64,000 nt of DNA from Microplitis mediator (GCF_029852145.1 NC_079974.1:22174082-22238081), one strand, 5' to 3'. Shown: positions 14,201 to 26,260, numbered from the stretch's first letter. The notes: generated from the letters alone by a model not told the origin. Numbers and translations are program-made.

Positions 14201-17200
14201 GTGCCGGAGAGTAAGGAAGCGCCAGCAACAGTAAGCTTGAGCTCGTCACCACGAGAACCAGGAGGTGGTGCATCGAGATTCAATTACGCTAAACTTAAGA
14301 GACATCACCCAAAGTACAAACGACAGCGAACGGGATTCGCTGGTGGAGTTGCTGGCGTTGGAGAGGCTGCTGTTGGAGGAGGAGCTGGAAGACCGACTAG
14401 CACTGACTCGAGGGGACAATACGACAGGTACAAAGAGGAGGATAACGAGAACACTGGGGCTGGAGGATTCGGCTGTGAAAACGACAAAGAGGTTCGTTTA
14501 TTTATTTATTTATTATTTAAGGGACGAGCGATTGGTTCGCCGGCTATTAATTCCCCGTCTCCGTTAGTCGGCGGTCTTTGCGCTCGTAGTCTTGTCTTTA
14601 TATTACTTATTCTGGGCTATACTCACTGACAAACTGATACTGTAAGCAACCCGATGCTAAATTCGTACCGGATGTTCCACAGAATCACCGGGGTGACTGG
14701 CAGACGGAGGATGAGGAGTGCGGAGGAGACGCAGCAGTAATCCTGGAATCCTGCCAGCGAGACACCAACAACGGTAACGGCACAAACAACAATAACGGTA
14801 AGCCAATTGAAGGCAAAACCTGCGCCCCACACCTGAGACGTCCACGTTGTCTTAAACATTATTCTTATTTTTATTTACTTTTTTTTTTATTGCTGTTATT
14901 GTCAACGGTATTACTAGTATTTGTTTAAAGAGATGAGTTATAGATTTACGATTTTATTTTTTTTTTTAATCATTTAGTTTTTTTTTTTTTTTATTTAAAA
15001 AATTTGAAATAAAAATACGGGAGAAATTTTTATGATAAAATTTTTAAATTAAATTATGAGTAATAATTTTTTATTTTATCTTTGCAATGGAATTTTTGTA
15101 ATGAATTTTTATAATTAAAATATTAAAGGAATTTTTAAATTAAATTTAAAAAAAAATATGAGGGAAATTTTTATTCTGAATTTTTACAATTAAATTATGA
15201 GTAATAATTTTTTATTTTATTTTTGCAATGGAATTTTTGTTGATTTAATTTTTTTCATAAATCCGCCGAAGAGTAGAACAAAATGAAAAAAAAAAATTTG
15301 TGAAAAACTCTATTTTTCGATTTTTTATGGCCAAAAAACAGGGGAGCCCCACTTCTATATAATTACCATGAATTTTTATAATTTAAATATTAAAGAAATT
15401 TTTAAATTAAATTTAAAAAAAAATATGAGGGAAATTTTTATTCTGAATTTTTACAATTAAATTATGAGTAATAATTTTTTATTTTATTTTTGCAATGGAA
15501 TTTTTGTAATTAATTTTTATAATTAAAATATTAAAGGAATTTTTAAATTAAATTTTTAAAAAAATATGAGATAAATTTTTAAATTAAATTATGAGTAATA
15601 ATTGTTTTATTTTATTTTTGCAACGAAATTTTTCACGGAATTTAAAAAATAAAATTTTCAAAAAATATGAGGGAAATTTTTATACTGAATTTTTACAATT
15701 AAATTATTAAAGAAAATTTCAATATTTAAATAAAATAATAAAATAAAATTTTCGCAATAAAATTGCTGACAAAATTAAAAACAAAAAAAATTGAATTAAA
15801 TAACAAAATAAAAGTTGCAATAAAAAAATTATAAAATATTTTTCCACAAAAATTTCTCAATCAAAAAATTCCACGCAAAACTGTGCCGTCATACAAAAAA
15901 ACAAAACTTTCCATAGCCTTTGGTCGTAAACAAGAACTAAAATATTTCCATAAATAATAAAAAAATAACTCCTCCGGACGACGGGTGTGGGGCGTCCTAT
16001 CAAAACAATTATCTTACCCAGAGCAGATCATCTTCACGTTTAAATTAAAAGGTGACATGTTCTGTCACACAGGTCTAGGTCATTACGGTCACCATCCGGA
16101 TCCAGGCGAAGTCGACTTACCACCAGAGACTCAGCCGACGCCGCCGAGTGCCACCCTCGTCGGTACCACTATCACACATCTCAGGGATACTGATAACCAT
16201 TCTACAGGTAATCCCATTCATCCTCTTCTTCCTCATCCTCCTCCTCCTCACCATCATCATCATCATCATCATCATACTCAAGATAGTTGTGCGTAATTAT
16301 CAACTCCTCTCATTAGATCATAGAAGAATTAACCAGTAATTGCTCTAATAGTAGTTAACTATTTACGATTAGATTTGCTCCGTTTATTCTTTTGATATTA
16401 ACGACCCACGCACTATCGTTTAGTCTCGACAGTTGTCAGTTACTTGTTACTTTGTTACGTTTTATGTCTCCATACTATTTTATTTTGTCTATAAATATTT
16501 TTCATGTATTTTTAGTCATCAATTATTGATATCAATAATTAATAATTAAAATTTAGTGGATAGTAAACTCAGAACTCGATTTTTTATTTTAAAATTATTC
16601 AGTAATTTTTTTAAAATAAATAATAAAAAGTTGTGAGGAATTATATGGACTGTCAAGTACTTGGACTAGTGATTTAAGGCAGAGAAATAGTCAATTGACC
16701 AGCGGTAATTTTTTTAATGCCGGTTCCTACGCTAATTTAATTTAAAAAAAAAAAATTCTTACTCATTTCGGGTCTTAGAAGTAAAAATAAATTTTTTACA
16801 AATTTATTTAGTAAATAGTTTACTTACACAAGTGCGTGTACATTTAATATTTTCCGGGGAATTGTTTTATAAAAATTGACCAAAATGTTGATAAAATTAT
16901 TTTTGACGTCAATTTACGAGCAATTGGTTAATTTCTTGTGATCTGACTTAACATTAAAATGATGATCATTTTGCATCACTTGGACTACGAATCAAAGTTT
17001 GGGATTCAGTAAAAAATATCATCAATAAAAAAACTCCAAATTAAAAAAAAAAAACAAATTTTGAATTTTTTAAATTTAATAAAAGTTTATTTTAAATCTA
17101 AAAAAATTTTATGAGATTTTTTAAATTTTAGCTCAATATTGATCTAGAAATAAAATTTAAATTAAATTTTTTTTGTAACTAAAATATTAAAAAAAAAAAA

Positions 17201-20200
17201 AATAATTTTATTTATCCTGGGAAAAATATTTTTCATTTAATTTTAAAAATCATAAATTTTAATTAATTTTAATTACTAATTAAATATAAATATAATTTCA
17301 GATATACAAAATTGTGATAACGTCAAAATAAAATTTGAAACACTTCACACGATGGATTCATCAGACACAATAGACATTGACAGTCATATGTCGGATTGTG
17401 CGAGCGTTAGTTCTAAACATGCAGCTGAGGGTGACAATATGATGATGATAACACCCGAATTATTGGGTTTGATGCCGTCCGGCAGTTCAGTTCATTCAAA
17501 TTCCGGTGAAAACAATTCACGGAGTCACTCGGGAGGCTCCGGACATCATCATGGCTCTAAATCATGGACACAGGAAGACATGGACGCTGCACTTGACGCC
17601 CTCAGGAATCACGACATGAGTTTAACAAAAGCTTCGGGTAATTGTCTGCTCAACCCCAGCTCCCAGTTTTACTTTTAAACTTCAAAATTAACAACAAAAA
17701 TTAATTCCAGCGACATTCGGAATCCCATCGACGACATTGTGGCAGCGCGCCCACCGACTGGGCATCGACACTCCAAAGAAAGACGGACCCACTAAATCCT
17801 GGAGCGACGAGAGTCTGAACAACGCGTTGGAGGCTCTAAGGACGGGAACTATTTCCGCGAACAAAGCGTCGAAGGCCTTCGGAATACCCTCGAGTACGCT
17901 GTACAAAATAGCCAGGAGAGAGGGCATAAGATTGGCGGCTCCATTCAACGCGAGTCCCACCACTTGGTCGCCGGCGGATCTTGACAGAGCTCTTGAGGCA
18001 ATAAGGTCTGGCCAGACTTCTGTACAAAGAGCTTCCACCGAATTCGGTATACCCACGGGTACTCTCTACGGGAGATGTAAACGAGAGGGAATTGAATTGA
18101 GTCGGAGTAATCCAACTCCTTGGAGTGAGGATGCTATGACCGAAGCTCTCGAAGCTGTCAGGTTTGTTTGCAGTCTTTATCATTTTAAATTACTAATCAC
18201 TTGGTAATTTATCCATTGTCTACTCGGTGTTTTAATAATTTACCACTAATTAGAAAAATTTTTTTATAATTAATTATAAATATTAATTTACAAAAAATTA
18301 TTATAAAATTAGTGTTAAAAATTTAACACTTACTAGACAATAAGTGAAGATTTACGAGCATGGTATCGTAGTAAAAAAAAAAATCAGACTTTTTGTTCTA
18401 GACATTTTTAAATTAAAGAGTAAGCAAAATTAAAAATTTAAAAAGCCCGCGATTTTTAAATTCACCCAAAGAAAAAACGTAAAATTAATTACGGAGTAAA
18501 TACAGAGCAGATGATTGTGTATTTATTTAATTTCCGTGGAGTAAAATTTACTTCTAAGGGAATTTATTTAAATTTTAAAACTACGAATCGGATTGAATGC
18601 GGATTCAAATAAAATCCAGATCACTCATCTCAAAAAAACAAATTTCCTATTTACTCCGTATGCAAATCAATTACAAAAAATACAAAAATATGCACATGTA
18701 GAAAATTAAAAAAGCCACAGGTGTTTTTTTTTACAATTTACTGTTTTTAAAAAAATTAAAAAATTATCAGACTTCAGTATCATAAATAAAATCCATAATT
18801 ACTCTCAATTTTTTACATAAAAATTTATTAAGTCACTACTAAAATAAATAAAAATAATTTGATGAATTATTAGTAAAGTGAAGCGACAGTCAGATTCTTT
18901 TTACTGGACTTCGGTACCGTGCTCGTATTTCCCACCGCAAATTCCCTTAAATTTTATCATCCTGAAGTTAACACTCATCTCATAATTTTTTGAATTTTTT
19001 TCCAAACGATAAATTACAAAAAAAATGAAAACTAAAAATATGCACACAGAAAATTTAAAAAACTATAAGTGCAATTTTAAAAATATTTTTTTTTTTTATA
19101 ATTTATCATTTAAAAAAAATCCAAAAATTATTAAGGGGGATGGCCACTGTGAGGATCGAAAAATAGGTGATTTTTGGGAATTTTTTTGACTGGAATAATA
19201 AAGGAATTTGGGGATCGGGTTTTTTTTGTTTTCTAAAGTATACATTGAAGATAATTCTCCTAAATTTTCATTAAAAAATATCATGTTGTTACAAAGTTAT
19301 AAGCATTTTTGTGGAGCAACAAAAAAATTTCCCCCACCACGGTGTCATCTCTAACTCAAAAACGGATTATCAGAAACAAAAAAACCAAACTGCGTTGTAA
19401 TCTGTATGCATTTGGTTATCGTTGCACATAGGGAATTTTGAAAATTTGGATTTGAAAAAAAATGGCGACATATTAAAAATTTTTTCGTTATTTTTTATCA
19501 TTTTTTTGGATTCAAACACCCCTAAAAAATCTTAAAAATCAAAATTTTCAAAATCCCCTACGTGCAACTTTAGCTACTGAATATACGAATACGGTAAAAA
19601 AAAAAGTTGCGAATCGGTTGATATTTATGCAAATTACAGATGCCACCAGTTCGAAAAAAGTAGTTTCGAGAAAAATGCATTTAAAGTTTTTAGTCGATGC
19701 AGCGGTCACTTGACGCGCTGTCACAAAAATGACTATAACTTTAAAAATATTCGGAATTTTCATATAAAACTCTAGATACATATTTTTGAACATATACACT
19801 AGGGTGGGCTGAAAATACGCTTTTTTTGAATTTTCATTATTAATACCAAAAATATTTTTCTTTATACAAAAAAAAAATTTTTCGGAAAACAAAAAAAATT
19901 TTAGGTCGATATCTTAAGCTCGCCAAATCCCGTTAAAGTTAGAAGTTGTTTAAAAATTTTTCTCCAACATATTTTGATCGGAAATTTAATTCTCTACATA
20001 AAATTTCCTATAATAAAATTACGTCAAGTTGATAGTTACTGAGATAATTGCAATTTTGTTCTAAAAAATATAATTTTTCAAAAAATTATCACTTTTTCAG
20101 GGTAAAATATGAATTTTATCATGGAAATTTCATGGAAAATCAAATTTCTTACAAAATTGGTCTTATGGTAAAAACTTGAAATTTATAATTATTCAGAAAC

Positions 20201-20977
20201 TGGCAGTTTTATGTTTAGATAGTCACATTTCTCGTTATTTGGTGGTTTTTACCAAGAATTGCTATTATCTTTGTAACTATCAACTTTGAATAAATTTTTA
20301 TTAGGTCTATTTTGTAGAAATTTGAATTTCCTACGAAATTTTTATGATAAAATTTATTTTTTACCCTGAAAAAGTAATAATATTTTGAAAAATTACATTT
20401 TTTAGAGCAAAATTGCAATTATCTGAGTAACTATCAACTTTACGTAATGTTATTATAGGATCTTTTTTGTAGAGAATTAAGTTTTCGATCAAAATGTGTT
20501 GGAAAAAAAATTTTAAACAACTTCTAACTTTAGCGGGATTTGGCGAAAATTTTTTTTTATTTCCGAAAAATTTTTTTTCTGAACGAGGAAAAATATTTTT
20601 GGTATTAATAATGAAAATTCAAAAAAAGCGGATTTTCGGCCCACCCTAATATACACTTTGATTTAAAAAAAATTTTTTTTTTGTGAAATTTCACAGTGGC
20701 CCCTTAAACGTCGGTTAACTTCAGTATCGTTTAAATTTTTCCTCACTAATAAAAAAAAATTTTTAATTATTTCAGGTTGGGTCACATGAGTATAAATCAA
20801 GCGGCGATTCATTACAATCTCCCATACTCATCTCTCTACGGTCGTTTCAAACGCGGCAAGTATGAAGAACCAGCCGCAGAATTATCCCAAGACGGTACAA
20901 ATCCCCACTTCCACCAGAGCCCGCACCACAATCACTCATCTTCACTTCCCGATCAAATGCCTTATCAGGGCAGCTGA
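1..20977 (+). CDS. psq: pipsqueak-like BTB/psq transcription factor, 3' part of gene (spliced)
   Basis: Nuclear DNA-binding regulator of the BTB plus psq helix-turn-helix family. The exons I read, all phase-compatible, are 2-139, 14153-14491, 14683-14797, 16073-16207, 17302-17637, 17711-18161 and 20776-20977 (stop TGA). The first is the C-terminal half of the BTB domain, and the second starts with its last helix (LLKTADQLKIKGL) followed by a linker. The last three carry four consecutive psq motifs, as in Drosophila Pipsqueak. The 5' exons lie outside the window. Donors and acceptors are GT/AG; the donor after 14491 (GTTCGT) is weak. The protein should bind GA-rich sites and work in Polycomb/trithorax-type control; that is family knowledge, not seen here. 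Four psq motifs plus BTB make pipsqueak more likely than single-motif relatives. Confidence 0.92.
2..139 (+). CDS. psq: psq exon: C-terminal half of BTB domain
   Basis: Reading frame 2 is open for 46 codons from the window edge and ends at CAG followed by the donor GTGAGA. The peptide starts FKKLLLSNPCKHPTIIM and ends FVYKGEIDVSQAELQ, which is the core BTB/POZ pattern (hydrophobic sheet followed by YxGE(I/V)xV). It joins in phase 0 to SLLKTADQLKIKGL at 14153, completing the BTB fold used for dimerisation. The exon continues to the left of the window. Confidence 0.92.
380..580. mobile_element. MITE family with TGATCCTGAAGTTAG ends (copy 1 of several)
   Basis: An element of about 200 bp with imperfect inverted ends: TGATCCTGAAGTTAGGAGAC on the left and GTCTGCTAACTTCAGTATCA on the right. 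The middle is a short palindrome, GCACATGTAGAAAATTT against ACTACAGGTGC. Further copies or parts lie near 3155-3360, 3370-3590, 5095-5310, 5715-5890, 11370-11550, 18640-18785 and 18955-20735 (the last interrupted by another element). No coding capacity. Confidence 0.75.
2470..3110. repeat. tandem repeat, about 3 units of about 200-230 bp
   Basis: Three successive units share the order TTTTTAATCTATATACATATA, an A/T run, TTGCGC, ACTATGAATGGAAAAC, a stretch reading TTCCCGCTCTAAAG, and GCACATGTAGTTTTTTT. They start near 2470, 2701 and 2896. Each unit contains half of the TGATCCTGAAGTTAGC-family core, so the array probably arose inside such an element. Confidence 0.8.
6682..6822 (+). pseudogene. 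remnant of non-LTR retrotransposon reverse transcriptase C-terminus
   Basis: A frame of about 46 codons ends at TAA (6820-6822) and reads GIKFWNSLPKNITLADSLSIF. The pattern WNSLP...(I/L)...SL..F..(L/R) is the usual C-terminal signature of jockey/CR1-type LINE reverse transcriptases. No upstream reverse-transcriptase core or endonuclease is present, so this is a 5'-truncated dead fragment inside the psq intron. An AT-rich 3' tail with AATAAATAAATAAGG follows at about 6985. Confidence 0.6.
7105..7331. mobile_element. MITE with TACACAGAAAAAA terminal inverted repeats
   Basis: The left end TACACAGAAAAAAAAG and right end TTTTCTGTGTA are inverted. The interior repeats CTTGAGTCAAG / CTTGAATCAAG motifs. 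A close copy sits at 32146-32351 and a more diverged one at 45177-45420; a degenerate copy spans about 335-750. Confidence 0.75.
9688..10747 (+). promoter_or_regulatory. candidate internal psq promoter and non-coding first exon
   Basis: A long (AT)n tract at about 9688-9729 is followed by GGTCTCAGTAAGG, an initiator-like TCAGT. A GC-richer stretch of about 1 kb without a convincing protein follows, ending in a strong donor, CAG followed by GTGAGTG at 10748. Splicing to 14153 would give a psq transcript lacking most of the BTB domain. Drosophila psq is known to make BTB-less isoforms from other promoters; its use here is inference. The AT tract could be a plain microsatellite. Confidence 0.35.
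10748..14152. other. psq intron, 3' part: GC-rich stretches, no clear exon
   Basis: No protein-coding exon that I trust. It contains one TGATCCTGAAGTTAG-family MITE (11370-11550), an AT microsatellite (11183-11213), and a long CT-rich, relatively GC-rich stretch from about 12.2 to 14.0 kb. Open frames there are low-complexity (Ser/Arg/Pro-rich) on both strands. A possible donor, CC followed by GTAAGC at 13954, might end another non-coding first exon. The acceptor before 14153 is a long T-tract ending TTTTAG. Confidence 0.45.
15040..15740. repeat. AT-rich tandem-like repeats in psq intron
   Basis: The phrase AATTATGAGTAATAATT followed by a T-rich run and TTTTGCAA(T/C)G recurs near 15052, 15193, 15461 and 15588. 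Between copies runs AAATATGAG(G)GAAATTTTTAT. This is a local, irregular tandem expansion in the intron between exons 14683-14797 and 16073-16207. No coding potential. Confidence 0.65.
17302..20977 (+). CDS. psq: psq exons encoding four tandem psq DNA-binding motifs
   Basis: The motifs read, in order: WTQEDMDAALDALR to LGID (split by the 17638-17710 intron), WSDESLNNALEALR to IRL, WSPADLDRALEAIR to IEL, and WSEDAMTEALEAVR to YEE (split by the 18162-20775 intron). Each has the psq signature of an acidic/aliphatic first helix, a central (K/R/Q)A(S/A)..(F/Y)..P and (S/T)(S/T/G)L(Y/W)...KR at the recognition helix. A serine/histidine-rich linker precedes motif 1. An in-frame ATG at 17352 could start a BTB-less form, but no promoter is evident there. 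After motif 4 only about 37 residues remain before the stop. Confidence 0.93.
19133..20707. mobile_element. TTAA-flanked MITE-like element, containing a nested hAT-like element
   Basis: The ends AAGGGGGATGGCCACTGTGA and TCACAGTGGCCCCTT are inverted and flanked on both sides by TTAA. It has been inserted into a TGATCCTGAAGTTAG-family element: sequence to the left (CCAAAAATTAT) and right (ACGTCGGTTAACTTCAG) rejoins as that element's usual right end. TTAA duplication suggests piggyBac-type mobilisation. It lies in the intron between psq motif 3 and motif 4 coding exons. Confidence 0.65.
19800..20648. mobile_element. hAT-like non-autonomous foldback element with 8-bp TSD
   Basis: Terminal inverted repeats TAGGGTGGGCTGAAAA and TTTTCGGCCCACCCTA extend inward for well over 50 bp with few mismatches. 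The element is flanked by a perfect 8-bp duplication, ATATACAC (19792-19799 and 20649-20656). An 8-bp TSD with TAG-type ends fits the hAT superfamily. No transposase. It is nested inside the TTAA-flanked element. Confidence 0.8.
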
Positions 20978-21054
20978 AATTTACCTCTATACTAGGACAC
21001 ACCAGCTCCTAGATACATCGCTCTCGATCTCACTTGCTCGTTTTCTCGTCTATA

Positions 21055-21086
<32 letters not shown>

Positions 21087-22350
21087 TATTATTACTTCTC
21101 CTACTACTTCTACTACTCCCACTATTATTATTATGGATCATCGAGGATCAATGAGACGATTGCGTTGCGAGAATTATCTTGCAGTATTAAAAAAAAAGTT
21201 GATACCTACTTTTAAAATAAATTTCGTTAATGAACGTAATATCTAATGAGGCGAATAAATGTACAGAGGGTAAAATTACCTGTGAAATTTTTGTATTTTA
21301 ATCAAGTATAGTTAGAAGATGTTTTAAATTAGTTACGGAGCAACAAACAATTAAATATATAAATATATATTAAATTCAATAAATATAAGTACAATCGTTA
21401 CTCCGTTGATTTTTAATTTACGATTAAGAATATCAGGGATAAAAAATATTTAAAAAATAAAAATTAACAAACGTATAAAAATGGATCAATATATAAATAA
21501 ATATAAATATGATAATTATTTTTAAACAATTTTAGTTTAATTTATAATTAAATAATTTATAGTTCGCTTTATTTTTTAGTCTTCCAAAGGAACAAAAATT
21601 TTTCTCAACATTTTTTTTATACAGATTATTGATTAATTATTAATTATTAATTATTAATTAATTATTAAAGAATAATAGGCATTGAACAATAAATTTTTTA
21701 CCGCGTTCGTAGACTGAGTTTAAATGTAACGAACAAAAAAAATATAAATTACAAGCAATGATTTCTGTGTTGAGAAGATATTAATTAATTAATTAATTAA
21801 TTATTTAGTTGTAATATTAATTATAGGCACGATGATTTTAAATGTAATTGTTTATGTTTAATTAGGTTTGTTATAATGAAATTTTAGTTGCGATAAACTG
21901 CCAGGCGCATCAGTATGTCTATGGATAATAATTAATTAATTTATGCTCATTGCTGGTGTAATTATTATATTTTTATTTTTATTTTTATTGGTATGGATCG
22001 AGTGTCAAGTATATGAGGTATATTGTAATGTAAATTTTTATACCTTATATATATATATGAATACAAAGTGGAAATAAGAGTTTAATAAAATATGGATAAT
22101 ATTATATATGTATATGTATATGTATAAATAATTAAATGATAACTGATAAATAAATGTACAGTTTATATATTTTAAATTAAAAATTAATTATAAATGTAAC
22201 CTGACTTTTATTATTTATTATTATTATTTTTAAAAAATTTTATTTTAATTTTAGTAAATTAAAATTATGTAATTTTATTATAATTAAGGGCAAGTTAATT
22301 ATCAGATGTTAATTTTTAAAAAATTACTTACAGTTGATGTCAATAGGGAG
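20978..22350 (+). other. probable psq 3' UTR and downstream DNA
   Basis: No exon is seen. The stretch after the psq stop has several AATAAA signals (for example near 21253, 21379 and 22083) and short TAA/AT microsatellites. The true cleavage site cannot be chosen from sequence. Confidence 0.4.
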
Positions 22351-22735
22351 CCCTGATTAAACAATTGAATTCGATCGAATTAAAAATTTTAATTCTGTTC
22401 AATTCTGTAATATTCTGTTAAATTCGGTAAGACAGAATTTAAAAGAATTCAAGGATCATTTTCGAAATAAACAGAATAAAACCGATTTAAAAATTTTGAA
22501 TTGGTTTCAATTCGGTTTAATTCGGAGTCAGAACCAAAAATTCGAGACTTATTTTCGAATTAAAGCGAATAGAATTATTTAAATTCGTTTTAATTTGGAC
22601 AAATTCTGGTTTTCCTGTCGAATTAGACAGAATTTTTTTTAAGTTAGGTACCGAATGAACAGAATTTATCTGAATTATATAGAATTAAAAATTCAATTCT
22701 GTTTAATTCGATCGAATTAAGTTGTTTAATCAGGG
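22351..22735. mobile_element. MITE with CCCTGATTAA ends
   Basis: The left end CCCTGATTAAACAATTGAAT and the right end GTTGTTTAATCAGGG are inverted. The interior is built from diverged AATTC(T/G)GTTTAATTCG repeats in both directions. The same CCCTGATTAA terminus bounds the spacer between ANK-D and ANK-E (49450 and 51232). Confidence 0.7.
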
Positions 22736-23992
22736 AGTTGAACGAATTTTGAAAAATAAATTTTGTCATACAAAATTTAAAAATTGTAATTTTTGTGACA
22801 TCTATAAGATATCAGTTTTTAGGCTCCTTTTTGACGTCGATAAGGCACCAATATGTTGACAGAATGATCAGAAATTTATGTCACCGAATTAACAGAATTT
22901 ATCTGAATTAAATAGAATTAAAAATTTAATTCGATCGAATTCAGTTTTTTAATCAGGGGATTTTTTAATTTACATAAGACAGGAAAAAAACAACACAAAT
23001 TTTTTTCTGTCTCCGGAACTAACATTTGCATGTCATATTTATACGGAAAAAGATGACTGAGACAAAAAAAATTTGTCTTATCCTTTCAAAAGGTATCTGT
23101 GCCTTGACATGGCATCAAGATTTTACTAAAATTTATTTTTCAAATTTCGTTTAACTCCTAATTGATAACAACTGAGTAATTTTTTTTACATCTATATCTC
23201 GACTGATGTAACAACAACGTCCTTTTCAATTGATGCCGTACGACAATGACCGTATTAGAATTTTGATAATTAATTTTAAAAAGTAGAAGCATTAATTTAA
23301 AAAGGACAACGCAGTTACAATTGTCGCCGAGACAGATTTTAAAAAAAATTAGTTACAGTTGATATCAATTAGGAGTAAAACGAAATGAAAAATAAATTCC
23401 AGTAAAATCTTTCTGTCATAATTTTAAATTTTAAATTTATTTACCAGGGGTTCGCACTTATCTCTCTGTTACACTTCTGCAGTAAATGGAAACTTTCGCC
23501 GAGTTTTTCTCTTAATCAAACGAATATTATCTAATAATTGAAGCGCACTTCGCTAGATTAGACAGTAGTGCATCGATGTACAGTCTGTATTTTGTACTTA
23601 GAGATTTTGTTTGCGAAAAAAACTCAGCCAAAAATATCTGATAACTCCTGTTACCAAATTACCTTTAACTCCTAATTGACAACTGATAAATTTTTTTAAA
23701 AATCTATATCTCAGCAAAATTTTGATTCCGTCGTTTTTTTTTTCTTTTTTCAATTAATGCTTTAATTTTTTTGTAATTATCTACTAAAATTTCAATACTG
23801 TCATTACGATTGAGTCATTGAATTTTTTTTTTTTAAATTAAGGGGAGGCCACTCTGAGAATACTCTTAATTAATTAAATTTTAATACCGTAATTACAAAA
23901 AAGGGGTGGGGGGAATATTATCTAAGCGTGTCCTTAATTTGAGTAAGTAAACAAATTATCACTAGAAAATATATATATATATATATATATAT
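22736..23992. other. gene-free DNA with parts of intron-type MITEs
   Basis: I see no gene. Pieces around 22.75-23.45 kb and 23.65-23.88 kb carry the phrases TTGATATCAATT(A)GGAG and TCTGAGAAT(A)CTCTTAA shared with the elements at 58755-59245 and 61206-61640. An AT microsatellite ends at 23992. Confidence 0.5.
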
Positions 23993-24876
23993 TAGGGTGT
24001 TTCAACAAAAAAAACAATTTTTTTTTTATGGTATCCAAAAATTGAAAGTCTAACTAAAAATAAAAATTTTGGTACCATTCCGAGCTCTTAATAATGATAT
24101 TAAGGTTTGCCTCAATCCATTTTTCTATTTTCCATTTAAATAACACGGGAAAAAAAACTTTTTTTTTAGAATTTTCCAGCTCATAAACCAATTTATAGTA
24201 AATTTTGAGATTTTTTTATTTTTCCGGCGAAACTATCAGTCTTATCAAAAAATATCATATAAAATTTTTTGTAGATAATTTTATTCCTCACAAATTATTA
24301 CGAATAAAGTTTTTCGAAATTCTGCGTTGTTTTCAAGTTATATCCATTTCAATGTCAAGCTCTTAAAAAAATAAGATTTCTGATTAATTTTAAGAGCTTG
24401 ACATTGAAATGAAAATAAATTGAAAACAATGCGGAATTTCGAAAAATTTTATTTATAATAATTTGTAAGGAATAAAATTACCTACAAAAAAGTTTCTATG
24501 ACATTTTTTGATAAGACTGATAGTTTCGTCGGAAAAGTGAAAAGATCTCAAAATTTACTATAAATTTGACTTGAAACTTATATAACTTTTGAACAGTGGG
24601 ATTTATCAAAAAATGATAAGAGACTTTTTTTGTAGAGCGTTCAATTTCCTACACAAAGTTTCATTGCGCACAAAAATCCGTGAGTGGTCTGTAAGCTAGA
24701 AAATTCTAAAAAGAAAAAAAAATTTTTTCCCATGTTATTTAAATGGAAAATAGAAAAATGGATTGAGGCAAACCTTAATATTATTATTAAGAGCTCGGAT
24801 TGCCACGAAAATTTTTATTTTCAGACTTTCAATTTTTGCAAACCAAAAAAAAATTTTTTTTTTCTGAAACACACTA
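23993..24876. mobile_element. hAT-like foldback element, TAGGGTGTTTC ends
   Basis: Ends TAGGGTGTTTCAACAAAAAA and TTCTGAAACACACTA are inverted, and much of the interior is complementary (for example TTATCAAAAAATATCAT against ATGACATTTTTTGATAA). Flanks are AT repeats, so the target duplication cannot be scored. A related piece with TAGAATTTTCTAGCTCACAAACC lies in the intron at about 57050-57380. Confidence 0.65.
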
Positions 24877-24890
24877 ATATATATATATTT

Positions 24891-25780
24891 TAGGGTGGCC
24901 CAAAAAAACCGACTATTTTTTTTTGTTACCATCTCGCATGAAAATTTGTTGGTTTACGATGTTTTAAGAAGCCTCTCCACAAATCAGCTCGATAAAAAAT
25001 TTTTAAGAGGTCGCTCACGAATTTTGAAAATATCAAAAATAATCGAAATTCGGATTTTTATTTAAAAAATTTTTTTTTTCTCGTGGCAGTAATAGTTTAT
25101 ATTTGTAAAATCATGACTATGCTGAAAATTTCAGCCCAAAATTTAAATATTTAAACGGCGCTCAAGAATTTCGAATATTAACTGATAATATGTAACTAAT
25201 AGTTTGATTTAGTTTTTATAACTCAATTATTGTCATTTCACTCAAATATAACTTTTGCATAACCAAAAATATACAGGACAGTCTTAAACAATAAAATTTT
25301 GTAAGTTTTGAATAAGCGAAAAAAACCTACAAATCGGATTAAAAAATAAAAAAGTATGTAAATAACTTATAATTTCTATTTCTCGGGTTATATTTTCATT
25401 CATTGTCATGCAAATTGATGGTGAAAAAATCGAGAAGCTTTATTATTAATATTTAAGGGTCGCTCAAAAACGTCCAAGAGACTGCGCTCGGAAACATTCA
25501 AAATTCTTGAGCGCCGTTCAAATATTTAAATTTTGGGCTGAAATTTTCAGCATAGTCATGATTTTACAAGTATAAACTATTGCTGCCACGAGAAAAAAAA
25601 AAATTTTTAAATAAAAATCCAAATTTCGATCATTTTTGATATTTTCAAAATTCGTGAGCGACCTCTTGAAAATTTTTTATCGAGCTGATTTTTGGAGAGG
25701 CTTCTTAAAACATCTTGAATCAACAAATTTTCATAAGAGACTCAAAAAAAAAAAATAGTCGGTTTTTTTGGGCCACCCTA
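24891..25780. mobile_element. hAT-like foldback element with perfect 8-bp TSD
   Basis: Ends TAGGGTGGCCCAAAAAAACC and GGTTTTTTTGGGCCACCCTA are inverted; most of the 890-bp element is a long hairpin. It is flanked by ATATATTT on both sides (24883-24890 and 25781-25788). Non-autonomous; no transposase frame. Confidence 0.82.
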
Positions 25781-26260
25781 ATATATTTATTAATAACAAT
25801 GATTTAATCTCGGCTTAAAAAATATCAGATTGAAAAACTGGGTGTTAAAAAAAATAATTAAAATTGCATTCAAATTTTTCTACACCCAGTACCCAGTAAA
25901 AAAAATTAAAAAAAAAAAAAAATAAGAATAAAAATGAAAAAATTAATAATTAAATTTAATTATATACAGTAAATAATTGCAGTGCGCAGATGCACTGTAC
26001 GAATCGTACAAACGTCATTACCATTTTATTTGTCACTCCATCCATACATCCATACATACGCACACATATATATATACATATATATATATACTGACAAGAA
26101 ATATATCAAGTCAGTGGTCTAGAGTACTCTAGATAATTGTAAAAATAAAAACCGTCCAATGTATATCTACATAAATATATAAAATAATATATTTACTGCC
26201 ATTTAATTGATTACTCAGTTTATCAATAAGTCAATTTATTTATAAAATATATAAATAACA

